A stretch of DNA of 64,000 bases from Ignelater luminosus (lineage: Eukaryota > Arthropoda > Insecta > Coleoptera > Elateridae). The DNA is taken from the NCBI GenBank assembly GCA_011009095.1, contig VTPC01008715.1:37012-101011 (forward strand), written 5' to 3'. The notes beneath the pieces are model-generated. The model saw nothing but the letters and a program-made list of their open reading frames with translations. It had not been told where the DNA came from and did not search any database. The position numbers were made by a program, and so were the translations under genes. Shown piece by piece: positions 1 through 11,589 of this stretch (position 1 is its first letter; each line of letters begins with the position of its first letter).

Positions 1-805
1 GCAAGAAGATAGTGGTAATAAAGTATAGCCACCACAGTTTGTGTCATCACTTGTGCCTTGCATATCATAGTTTTGCTCAAAACGATACAAATTAATTCTT
101 AAGATTGATTAGTGTTATTAAGGTGTTACTTCGTTTTGATTTTTTTGCAAAAAAGAAAGTTTGTACAATTTGGCTTATGTAATAAATAAGAGAATTAGAG
201 AAGTTATTATGTGTTAGTTGATTATAATATGCAAAACTAAAATATTGTTACCTACGAGCAGTTGTGATACTATATTAGGTACTGCTTTTGTAATTATAAA
301 GATTGGTTTATTTAAATCGAAAATTAAATTTTAAGAATTATTATAGTGCAGATTTTTTATGAAGGTAAATTTCATTGTGATTAGAATATTTGCATAACTT
401 TCTTCTTCTTTTTATTTAAAAATCGAAATCTATTCTCGAGCTATGCAAAGTGTAGCTACAAAGTAAACTTGTTCGCCTAAAATAACATGTTGCACATTAT
501 TCATTAACATATGACATAATAAACTTGTTTATTTGTTTATTTAAGCAAAATAAAAACTTAATAAACCAAAAGATTAATTTTGAAAAAGTTCAAGTATATT
601 TTTAGTAAAACTAATAAAACTTAAAAATAAATCTAAGGAATAATACAGAGCGAGTATTTTATCAGTTTACAGCATAATTGCTTTGCTGTGCTTTTTTCAA
701 TGGTCTTATCATAACAAAATTAAATAAATTTTGATCAAAGTTGTAAAATTTCTTATGAAGTACGCATTGCCAGCTATGAAAAATATACCTAATTCCCAGC
801 TGTAA

Positions 806-1342
806 AGCGCGTTTCACATTATACTTTTTTTGTCTAGAATTATGCTAGATTTCTCGTTCGATTTCGATTCTATTTCCGTTCGATTTTCATCCTACAAATT
901 TTTAAATAATCGTATGACATCGGATTCATTCGATTTATTTCAAGCATGGCAGTGCGGCTACTAGACAAATAGAAAATTAGTATTCGACAAAAGGGGCGCG
1001 AAACATTTTAGTGATTTTAGTCTATAACCTTAATAACAACAACAAACTACAAGCGAGATTAAAATATTTTTATAGGTTATAATAAGGAGTAATATGCACA
1101 TGTTTGACCTCAACTTTGGCAAAGGTTGGCACTAAAATTGAATGACTTTCTGCTCATGCGTACTACAACATAGCATGAAACTCGAATAGAAAAATAGAAC
1201 TCGGCGTATATTTCTATACTAGAAACTCAAACCAAAATCGAAAACCAGTTTCAGATTCACATTATACTAGAATTGGCTAGAAATTTCTCGAACGAAACTC
1301 GAAATAGAATCTAGACAAAAATAGTATAATGTGAAACGCACT
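806..1342. mobile_element. MITE with TAA target duplication (PIF/Harbinger-like)
   Basis: The left end reads AGCGCGTTTCACATTATACT. The reverse complement of the right end differs from it at one base in 20, and similarity continues inward through the TTTTTGTCTAGA region. Both ends are flanked by TAA (803-805 and 1343-1345), the 3-bp target duplication typical of PIF/Harbinger. No transposase is encoded, so this is a non-autonomous element of about 537 bp. Subterminal CTAGA and TCGAA motifs recur inside. Confidence 0.7.
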
Positions 1343-2698
1343 TAAACTGGTAAGATACTCACCCTGTATAAAGAGCGTGATGGATAAAGCAAGTTTTACA
1401 GACGAGACAAGAAAATTTCAAAATTTCCAACATAATTTTATATACTTTATGGCTACATCCTGGATAGCTGGAGTGTTTAATGTGATGTTGGTCATTTCAG
1501 TGTAAGCTCAAAATACTGTATTTTTACAACAGTGTGCCCAGACTGTATTAAAGTGAAAGTTGCTAAAACTGGACAAAGGACTCGCCCTCATAAAATATCT
1601 AAACTAGAGATGCAGTGAATATTCACCCAGTCAAAAAAATCTAGCCTTTATTGTTAATTTACTAAAGATATATAATTGCAAAGATGATACTGATTAATGA
1701 AAATAAATTAACCAAAATTGATGAATAAATTAATAACAATCAGAGTTAGATTTTGTTCACATCTTTAATTTATGGTAAACATATTTCTTTTCGTGTAATG
1801 CTTTTAACAATTTTTTGTACATAATTCAAAGCAAATATAGGTCAGTTTTTAAATATAGACACGTTTAGAAGTGCTTTAGTGTACAGTTCTAGTTAAGAAA
1901 TGACCATCTTCAGAGACTACATATTGCATGATGGTCCAGAAGACTGAAGTTAGAAAATTAAATGTGAATTATAGGAAATAAATTTATTGTTGAATTTAAA
2001 TTGTATTTGAGAAACTTTAGAAATTTAAAAAACCTACTTTTAGCATAGCTACTGAACTGGTTTGTATGTATTTTCCAAACCGTCATGGGTTAACACTCGG
2101 TGGGTAGCCACTTTATAATACTTTTACCTACTTGTTTCTCTTTGTAAACATAAATGAATAGGAAAAGGATGCATACAGCAACATAAATAATGGGTATACG
2201 CTTTAACTGCCATAATATAGAAAGTATGGGTTAAAGGGAAATAGAAGATTTAAAGTTTTGGTGGATTTTTACTTTCAGGATAGTTCTAAATGGATCTATA
2301 TTCAGAAATTGGCCTATAGTAATCAAATTGCTATGTTGTGAGGGTTCTATGTCAGGTCTAAATGTGACCATCCATGTAAAATGTAAAAAAAATAAATTTT
2401 CGGTTTTTTATCTATTCTAATTCTACAACTATTGATCTGTGAGATGGAATCGTTGATTATTGTGTTTTAATCAATTTCTTATAAAAATATTGAAAACAAG
2501 AGACAGTTCATTTTTCTCAAAATTGTGGTTTCCGGTAGTAGCTACTTTAAAAATTCATACCTTTTGAACGAAAAAAAATATCAGTGTGTTTAGCAGAATT
2601 TCTTGTATTCAGAATTTTTGACCTTGGTGAAAACTTGATATTTTAACTATTTTCAGCATATTGATTTGAAAAACATAGTCCGTATGTACTAAATACAT

Positions 2699-2945
2699 TA
2701 TACAGGATGAATTTCCTTTATGTTTAGTACAGAGATCTCAGAAACTGCAACAAAGCCAGATATGTTTAAACAAATTATAAAAATTCAGTTATTTTCAAAT
2801 ATCTAGTAATTTATGAGCTTTTTTGAAACAAAGGTTACATTGAATTGAACTGATAAAACTGCAATTCTTTCACCCTTTAACTATCTCTGCAACTGCAGTA
2901 GTTTCTAAGATCCCAATCTTACCATTGAAAAACTCACCCTGTATA
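2699..2945. mobile_element. MITE with TATACAGG..CCTGTATA ends
   Basis: The left end TATACAGGATGAATTT matches the reverse complement of the right end TATACAGGGTGAGTTT. A second paired block, GATCTCAGAAACT, lies about 35 bases inside each end. The 247-bp element has no coding capacity. It belongs to the set of CACCCTGTA-ended elements recurring across the window. Confidence 0.65.
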
Positions 2946-5090
2946 ATTTTTTATTAGCCTTAGTAGAAAGTAGGTTTTACCCTCATTTTGTGGTTAAAAG
3001 TTTACAATCACAAAGTAATTCTTTCTCCCTATTCAATTTTTATCTGTTTTATGTGCTGGTATACTACGGACACTAAAGGTTTACAATATTAGTTGCAAAG
3101 GTCAACTGTTAATTTAGACCACCCTTTATTAAGTTTTGATGATTTTTTTCTGAAACTTGGGAAAAAATGCTTTTTGTTTGTGTGCTTTATTTCCTTCACC
3201 TTTGGTTCCTGAAGTAAAACAGCACATGAGAAAAGTCACGTTCTTATAACAAAAGCTGGAAGAAGTTGAAAGAAGTTTTTGTAATGAATAAACTCAACAA
3301 GAAAAAAAAACTAGTGTCAACCAATCTGAAATGCGTGTTGAAAACAATTGACAATATTTTACTTAATGCAAAAAGGATTTAAATCTTCCTATACAAGAAT
3401 TAATTGCTAATTTTATGAAGATTCTTTTATCTGATTAGTAAAATGTAGTTATTGTAGCTAGAATTAGTCTTCTAAGTAAGACTTTCAACTTCGATTTTTA
3501 TCCATTTTGCATGCATTTATGATAATTTTCCTGTGAAACATTCTTATGATTAACAACTGCTCTAGATAACTAATATTAACATTTCCATTTTATATTAAAA
3601 AAATGTGATGTGTCGAAACTAGATTTTATGGATTCCCGACACATTTCATTTTTAATAGTCTCGATTGTATATAATAAGAAGTACACTTTGATACTCTTTT
3701 TAAGGAAAGAAACCTTTCATACTTTTTCATTTTGTAACCTACGAACTACTCAAATCTACATTTTATAAATGTTGAAACTGAAGAAGGAATTTAATGTGTA
3801 GTAAAATTAATCGTGTTTGTGCTTCTGAAGATTACGTGTTCATTATTATATAAATGTATAGTTTGAAAAATTATTAGTAAGTAATAATTTTCTTTTATTA
3901 TCAATTACATGTTTATGTTGTAATAATAAAAAATGCAATTTTCATTAATGCTTTTTTTTTAATTCCTGGAATTAATTGTAATATACTTGAACAGTCTTAA
4001 GATGCAGATGTGCAGAAATGAATTCTGTTTCAGCGAGTCTTATCATGATTTGCAGGATACTTCTCTGTGCACAATAGCAATAACATACTGGATCTTTACA
4101 TTTTAAAACTATTCTAACTGATGCAAGTTTCTGCACTGTGAAATACTTGAGTTTCTTCTCAAGACATTAAGGGAAAAAGAAACAACAATATTTCTGCTTG
4201 AGTCCGAGTTCTGTCACCATACCCAATCATAATTAAAATCGAAGTTCTTTTTCATTTAATGTCATGATTTTGAGTTTATAACATCTTAACAATTTGTGGA
4301 AATATCAGAAATTGACATTAAGATTGAATATGTCTCTGTCTTCGCAAAACAATTGTTTAGCATCTTTCACATATTTTCTTGATTATCTCTGTTGTTTTTA
4401 GAAACAACTCTATAATACTAGTTTTTGAAATCAACTAAAAAAGCAATTTCCAAAAATATAACGCACTGCAGGGTATCCAATTTGGAAGAAATCATGTTAG
4501 TTGCCACAACAAAAAGATTGTAAACTTGGCAACATTGCTGATATCAAAATTAGGTGTCGTATTTAGTTTAATACCTTGATTTCAAATTTGATATGAATCA
4601 TATGATTACTTATTGAAATAATGATTTTATGTAAGACTTTAGGGTCACAGAGTATAAAATAAACTTTATATATGTATATAAACGAAATTCCTTTTTATTA
4701 TATTTTATGAAACAAAATATAAGAAAAATCATGTTTATAAAATATATTTCTTTAATTGTAAGTACAAAAAAATATGTTTCTATATAGAAATACCAAGATA
4801 ATTTATAGATAATCATCAGAAATAAATTGTATGTAAATATACGATAATTAAGTAAAAAAAAAAAACACTTCTCTGTGAATGATGTTTTTAATCACATCTT
4901 ACGTAGTTTCCTTTCAAATCTATTCAAAAAGTATAAGTACGGACCATAACAGTCGGTTGTGTGGTAGTGAAATTTTAAATTTACAACCACTTGTAAAACC
5001 AATTGACCGTATGAAGTATTGCCTGAAGCATACAGTACAACTTGGAATGAACTTTACCAAGATATCAGACAGAATAAGTGTTGAAAATAC

Positions 5091-5614
5091 ATAATAAAAT
5101 GGGAACTCCAAAATCAGTTGATTGTGAGTACCGACACTAAACAAAAGACGATTGTAAATTGAGCTCAATAACAATTTTCTCTTCACTAGAGGCGCTTTGT
5201 TCCATTTCAAATTTGACAAGTTTAAACGTCAATTTATAAGTTTGAGGTTATTAGAATTTAGAGTTTAGAAAAAAGTAATTATCATTGCCTTGTTGTATAT
5301 TATTCTTTATTCTTTGCAAAACATCTTCATCACTTTGACAGTTATTGTTTATAAATTGCTTTAAAATTGATTTCGTAGTGGTTGCGCAACCTCAAATAAT
5401 TGTATCATGTAATTTGTATGATCAGATCAGAAATTTAAATTAAATTTCCAAAAACGCAATTAATGCACAACAACAAGGCATTAATAGTTACTTTACTTAA
5501 ACTTTGAAGTGGAACAACAGCGCAGAAAAAAATCGTTATTGAGCTCAATTTGCGATCGTCTTTTGTTTGGTGTCAGTACTTTGTCTCATAATCAACTGGC
5601 TTTGGGGGACTCGA
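5091..5614. repeat. large inverted repeat running into the assembly gap
   Basis: The segment at about 5091-5302, reverse-complemented, matches about 5470-5614 over more than 140 bases with scattered differences and indels. Shared blocks include TTATTGAGCTCAATTT, TCGTCTTTTGTTT and TGCCTTGTTGT. The centre is near 5385. The right arm ends at the first N, so the outer part of the palindrome is probably unassembled. Confidence 0.7.
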
Positions 5615-6014
5615 NNNNNNNNNNNNNNNNNNNNNNNNNNNNNNNNNNNNNNNNNNNNNNNNNNNNNNNNNNNNNNNNNNNNNNNNNNNNNNNNNNNNNN
5701 NNNNNNNNNNNNNNNNNNNNNNNNNNNNNNNNNNNNNNNNNNNNNNNNNNNNNNNNNNNNNNNNNNNNNNNNNNNNNNNNNNNNNNNNNNNNNNNNNNNN
5801 NNNNNNNNNNNNNNNNNNNNNNNNNNNNNNNNNNNNNNNNNNNNNNNNNNNNNNNNNNNNNNNNNNNNNNNNNNNNNNNNNNNNNNNNNNNNNNNNNNNN
5901 NNNNNNNNNNNNNNNNNNNNNNNNNNNNNNNNNNNNNNNNNNNNNNNNNNNNNNNNNNNNNNNNNNNNNNNNNNNNNNNNNNNNNNNNNNNNNNNNNNNN
6001 NNNNNNNNNNNNNN
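5615..6014. other. assembly gap (400 N)
   Basis: The gap is exactly 400 undetermined bases, next to the arm of a large inverted repeat. The true size is unknown. Reading frames drawn across it are artefacts. Confidence 0.99.
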
Positions 6015-6931
6015 TGATTTAGTTCAGACTACAATGTATGGTGGCGCTGCAGAATTTTCAATTTAAAATTTACTAATTTGATGTTCTTTTTTGTTCAGTT
6101 TTAAAACAGATTACTCCTGTTTTATTAATTTTAACGTTTTCTAGACACTTTTAGATCCACATGAAAAAGACTAAATTGTCGGAGTAAAATTGTATAGATT
6201 GAAGTCGCCTGAATGTTCACCTACCTTACTATTTCCTGAACAATACTTCTTTTTAAGATTTCACTAAGTTGATTATAATTTATGAGTTCCGACTAAAAAA
6301 ATAGTCACCTTTCTCTTACATGATGGTAGATATAACAATCCTGTAGTGCAAGGAACTCACAAACCTCAAGTGTTCAATTGGAGGGCCCAAAAGAAAATCT
6401 TACAAACATATCCACCACAGCTCCTTACACTATTTTTAGCAATTGGAGAAGTGATATCTTTAAAAGACTCTTTTCTTAAGTTTGAATTAAAGAAGAGTCA
6501 ATGCATTTTTAACAATAACAAAATGACAAATGTTAACTGAAGATTCTTATTTCAAGCACTAGCATAATGCTATAGTTGGAAGTGGGAACGTTAAAATTAT
6601 TCTGATGTTAATGAGGTAGCTTTTCTACTAATATAAAAATTGTACCTAGATAAAACATTTATAACTACCAGTATTAGTGATATGCCTCATTGCTGCTTAC
6701 CTCAAAATAACCGACAACTAGTTAACTGTAATATAGTAATAAGAAATTAATTACAAAAAGAAATTATGATTATTTGCATCACATCTTTTAAAACCTTTTT
6801 TTTCAATAATAAAATTATAAACCAGTGTTCTACTATTTCAGATTTTTATTGTAAATCTACAATATAACCTTAAATTAATTATAACAGTACTTAGCAGCTA
6901 AGAATGTACAAAATTCTGACATGGAGAATAT
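6015..6931. other. intergenic tail of the SART3-like gene
   Basis: No gene was seen. A polyadenylation signal AATAAA on the minus strand at 6845-6850 lies about 85 bases past the SART3 stop codon and probably ends that transcript. Confidence 0.5.
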
Positions 6932-9900
6932 TTACGGCTTATTTAAGAACAATTTACGAAAATCTGCGTTGCTTTTTGAGCTTCCTTGCACTGCCGTTTC
7001 AACATTTTTATGTTGTATAGAACGTGGTACAAGAGGCACTTGTAATCTGCTTCGAGCATGACGTATGGGTGCTGAATATGCAGACATCTCTTCAATACTT
7101 TTGGCAGTTTTTTTAGGAGGCGGCGCACTTATAGCAACTGTGATAACATGCCCTGAAACATTCAACTGATCTGTAGCTTTTAATGCTTCATTTGTCTTTT
7201 CTTCATCATTAAACTCAACATAAGCTAATCCTTTTGAACGACCACTTCGATGTAATACTAATCTTACTGCAATGGCTCCATGTGGCTTAAAAATACCTTC
7301 CACATCTTCTTGTGTAAAATCAGTAGGAAGTCCACGAACAAATAATTTATTTCTTTCACTAGAGGTAGAATATTTAAAGGCATTTCTTCGTTGAGTTTGA
7401 TCTAACAGACATTTTGATATGAATAATGGTCTTCCATCAACAGGTTCCCTGTCTCTTTTTAGTGCTTTATCAACTTCATCTTTCTCAGAAAACTGAACGT
7501 ATGCATAACAACGAGAACTCCCCTTCCTATCTGTTGGTATACAAATAGCAACAGCAGTAGGAAAGAATGTCTGTAATTTTTCTTCATCTACATCCTCACG
7601 CATGTTACTTACAAACACTGCCTTTTCTGAGTCTATATCTGAAACTGCTACTTGTTTCCTAGGTATCGCTTTTTTAGACATTTCTGCTGTTTTTTGTCGT
7701 TTCATTTTAGAATTTCCTTCCTTAGAGCTCGATTCATGTGGCCGTTTCCTATTTTCATAATCTTCTAACTCTCTTTTACTCAACAATTTTTGATTCGCTT
7801 CAATTACCTTTTTACATTTTTTTTCACATTTAAGCACATCTTTCAATGAGCCACATTCTCTTTCATACATTATCCAATCATCTGCAATATATTGTGACCA
7901 TTCAATACAGGAAGATAAAGCACGATGATACAAAGCTCTTAAATGATGGGAATCTCCATATTGTTTTTCTAAGTTTGCATATTCTAGCCATGCAGAAGCA
8001 ACACCTTTATGAGTTGAAGAATGTAAAATAGTAGACCAAATTCGTCTAGCATTTGGCATGTCTTTCTGATGAGCATATAATCGAGCTTGTAAACGTAAAA
8101 CTATACAAGTTGGATCTCCAGTTTCACCTAATTGTTCAGATGCTTGTGCAAAAGCTTTGTGTAGATGTTCTGGAGCATCTGATGTACGACGTTTGTATTC
8201 TAGATAAGAAAGCCATAAATTCAACCCTTGTGAAGGAGCAATCGCAACTAGCCCTTGCTCAAAACATGCAGTGACTTCCTGACTAGAACACTGTTGTTGC
8301 TCCAAAATTCGTAGACGCATCACCCATAATTCTTCACACCAGGGACAATTCCTCACTGCTCTCTTACTCACAGTTAAAGACACCTCTCCCAAATCAAAAG
8401 TATACAAACAATATTTAACCCATAATGATGTATGTAAGCTTAAATCAGCCACAGCACGTTCATACAAACAGAGAATTGTAGCTGGGTCTGTCACTGCATT
8501 TATGTACTTTATATATTCAAGAAATAGTTCCTCATCATCTTTAACTGTTATTAAATTATCTTCAAAAGTTTTATATGTGTCTAACAATTGCAACGCCTTT
8601 TGGTAACTCCAATCAACTAATTGAGGATCAATTCCATGACCTTCAGGAAGCTGATTTAGCCATTGTTGCCATTCATTATAAGTATTTGCCATATTCAAAA
8701 GTGGTACAGATAACTGACGTCTAAATGCATCAGCTACTTTTTTGGCTTGTTGTTGCCAACTATCAGTTAAAGGTGCGTGCAAAGCAAGATGGATTAATTC
8801 AATTTCTCGCAAGCAATCCCATAACAAGCTTCCATGTTTTGTATGTAATCCAGCAGCATTTAAACCTCTTTCTACTGTTGCATATGTTTGCTCTAACTGG
8901 TGATGTCCAAGACAAAATTGCACATATTCTACCCATAAATTAACAGCTACAAAAGGAGAAAAAATAAAATTATAGACTGTAGTACATTTTTATCAGATTA
9001 TATAACCAGATTAACCTCCTTTTTTTATATTAACACCTTTGCTACCGACACATTGGAGCTATCTTTTTTTTTAGTTAACTAAAAGATGTCTGAATATAGT
9101 ACAGCATTCATCACAGCCCACAAATATACTACTAAACTTTAACTACAGTGAATCTTTAGTAAAACACATATAAAATACCAGTTAACTTGACGCAGTACGC
9201 AATGAAAAACCTATGCGTCCAGTAAACCGGGCGTCAGTAGAAAATATGTGGTTGAATGTAGATTTTAAATATGCAAAAAATACAAAGCGTCTTGTTTCAA
9301 ATAAGATTAGTGTCATTTCCAGTGAGACTGGAATAGTTGAGACTGCAGGAGCATCTTGAAATATGGCAAAATATAAAAATAATTTTATTTGCATGCACAA
9401 GATTTCATTAATAAGTAAGAAGAAAAAGAGAATAAATCTGGTTTTAGACTCATTGGAAAGAACCTAAGTGAAAACAAAAGAAGTTTATGATTGAATAAAG
9501 TACATGTCATGGTATAACATTTAAATAAATTTAAAAAATATGTATACATACATAAATAATCTCCTACAGCTTTGTCAAAAAGCTGTATTACATAGTCTTT
9601 TTGAGAAGCAGTAGTAGCCAGTTTTATTTCATGTTTTATCCATTTTAACCAAATAGCAGGAGTAAGAGGAAAATATTCAGCAAATCGTTTATATGCAGCC
9701 CTTAAAGATTTCAAGTCACCCAGTCTTTCAAACGCATCTAGCAGCTTTACATGAACATCATATAAGTATTTATTTTCAGAGATTTGCCTTTCTAGGCTTT
9801 CTGCTTCCGCTTCCAATTGCTAGGATAAAATAAGATAGCTTAACATCAAAAATAAGCAAGTAATAAAGAACATCTTTGCTTAGAAGTATCACTTAAATGA

Positions 9901-10189
9901 TAAGAGATACAGCTACGGAGTGAGATAAAAATTCTTCAGATGTTAAAAAATGGATCTGATAAAAATAAAAGATTTCTAATGAATGCTATCCATTACTGAA
10001 TCAAGAATACAAACTTAAGTTGTTATTTATATTTATAATTAAACAGTACACAAAAATTTATACCTTTTCTTCTTCATCATCTTCTTCATCTTCATCATCA
10101 TTTTCATCATCCTGCCCATCGATACCATTATTCTCTCGATCTTCATCATCATCTGATGTAATCATTTTTTCAGTATCTTCCACTTCCAT
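6932..10189 (-). CDS. SART3: SART3/Prp24-like U4/U6 snRNP recycling factor
   Basis: Coding exons are 10064-10189, 9552-9819 and 6932-8946, read on the minus strand, with GT..AG borders and phases 0 and 1. Together they give 802 aa (human SART3 is 963 aa). The start ATG at 10189 opens an Asp/Glu-rich tail (residues 10-42). HAT-type helical repeats follow from about residue 60 to 500. A basic stretch at about 531-550 (RKRPHES..KMKRQK) is a likely nuclear signal. Two RRMs lie at about 573-645 (VFVSNM, CYAYVQF) and 665-740 (LFVRGL, GLAYVEF). The last residues, SNADFRKLFLNKP, are the LSm-binding motif shared with SART3 and Prp24. In this family the HAT region binds snRNP and USP partners, and the RRMs with the LSm tail promote U6-U4 annealing in the nucleus. 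Intron 2 (8947-9551) holds no recognised element. AATAAA lies at 6845-6850. Confidence 0.95.
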
Positions 10190-11373
10190 TCTATTGTGCA
10201 ATACTTATTTTCGATAACTTAGTAGAACCTACAAAGTATCTCTTAAACAAAAATGTTTACAACCACTATACAGTACGAATGTAGTAGACTCTGTAGACCT
10301 TAGTTTTTTTTTACTTTATTAATTACTGCAGTTATTAGTATTAATATACATTTATACTATAATAACAATTAACTTAGTTTTTAAACAAAACTAGTTCAAC
10401 TCAGTTGCTGCATTAAATAAAATTCTACCCTAAGTTTATGATGTTTGTTTGTTTGTTAATTTCTATGTTTTATTTAAATAAGTCTCATTAGATTAGTTTG
10501 CATCGAGATCCAACGAAACATACCTACTTTATCTTTTAACAAACCATTTTGTATAGGTGTTTCTGTTTTATTATTTTATTAATAGAATATTGCTTATTGC
10601 TAATTAGAAATAATTAATGTAGATGTATTAAATTAATTTGTAATAAATACTGCTATCTTAAGTAATTCTATACTAGTATGTCATTTATCAGTATCACCAA
10701 TGTGAACATTTCAATTTAAGATTCATCATATACCTATAGGTCATCAAATTTAATTAACTAAACTGACTAACTGAAAGACTAGCTTTTCCTCTTCATTTAA
10801 GAATTTTTGAAACTCATTGCTATTTATAAATCATTTGAGAATAACTTGCAATACGAAATAAACCGCTGTTGTTAAAATCACATAGAAGCTGAAGATTTTA
10901 TTTCATACTATCTAAATAACAGATTAAAATGCAACTATAGCTTTTGCTTGTATATTATTAATTTATTATTATTTATTCGTATTTACCTTTATATTTTTTT
11001 TGATACGCAATTAAGTTCATAGATAAACAACCTAATATTAATTAGGTTATGTTAGGTTAGCTGGCCTGTGAAGTTTCATTTTTTACTAAATTTACTAACA
11101 GTTGTTGCCAACGTAATTAAAGATTACAAGAAAAATTCAAGAAATTTAGAAATTGATTGGCTTCTAATTTCTACCTGCTGAACCAATATTTTGACCAATC
11201 AATTATTTAAAAAACAACGATGCAGTAACCAATAAAGCAATCTAAACTAAAAACTGATGTTAACAGAACAAAACTTAAAAATAATATACGAAGGGTAGAG
11301 GTTGAAAGAGTCGAATCCATTTTATCTGATTTTTTCTGGCGTCGTCATTGTGGCAGCATTTTTGATTTAGCTA

Positions 11374-11589
11374 TATAGAGAGTGTCCCAGAAAACACGAA
11401 CACTCAGGTATCCTCTTCTTGCTTAACTCGTACACTTGCTTGAAGTATAACTATTATTTTTGTATACTAGTTAGCTCTCAACTAAAACTAACCAGTATAC
11501 AAGTAACATGATAGCTGTATTTCAAACAAGTGCGCAAGTAAAGCAAAATAGAAAATCTGGGTGTTTCGCGATTGCAGGGGCACCCTGTA
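11374..11589. mobile_element. fold-back MITE with AGTGTCCC/CACCCTGTA ends
   Basis: The two halves are imperfect reverse complements along almost the whole 216 bp. The left arm contains GAGTGTCCCAG, ACACTTGCTTGAA and TATACTAGTTAG; the right arm contains the complements of GGGTGCCCCTG, GCACTTGTTTGAA and TATACTGGTTAG. The centre is near 11480. A transcript would fold into one long hairpin. No coding capacity. Confidence 0.7.

Larger units (their letters stand above)
1..5090. other. intergenic, no gene recognised
   Basis: No conserved coding region or splice-consistent exon was seen on either strand. The stretch is AT-rich with frequent stops. It holds two small inverted-repeat elements, listed separately at 806-1342 and 2699-2945. 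A lone CACCCTGTATA end lies near 1361. Confidence 0.6.

Noticed and set aside
4610-4816. 68-codon minus-strand frame rich in Tyr, Phe and Ile
   Set aside because: Looks like chance translation of AT-rich sequence; no motif or context.
5509-6066. Open frame of 185 codons across the N run
   Set aside because: Most of it is undetermined bases; the ends translate arms of an inverted repeat.
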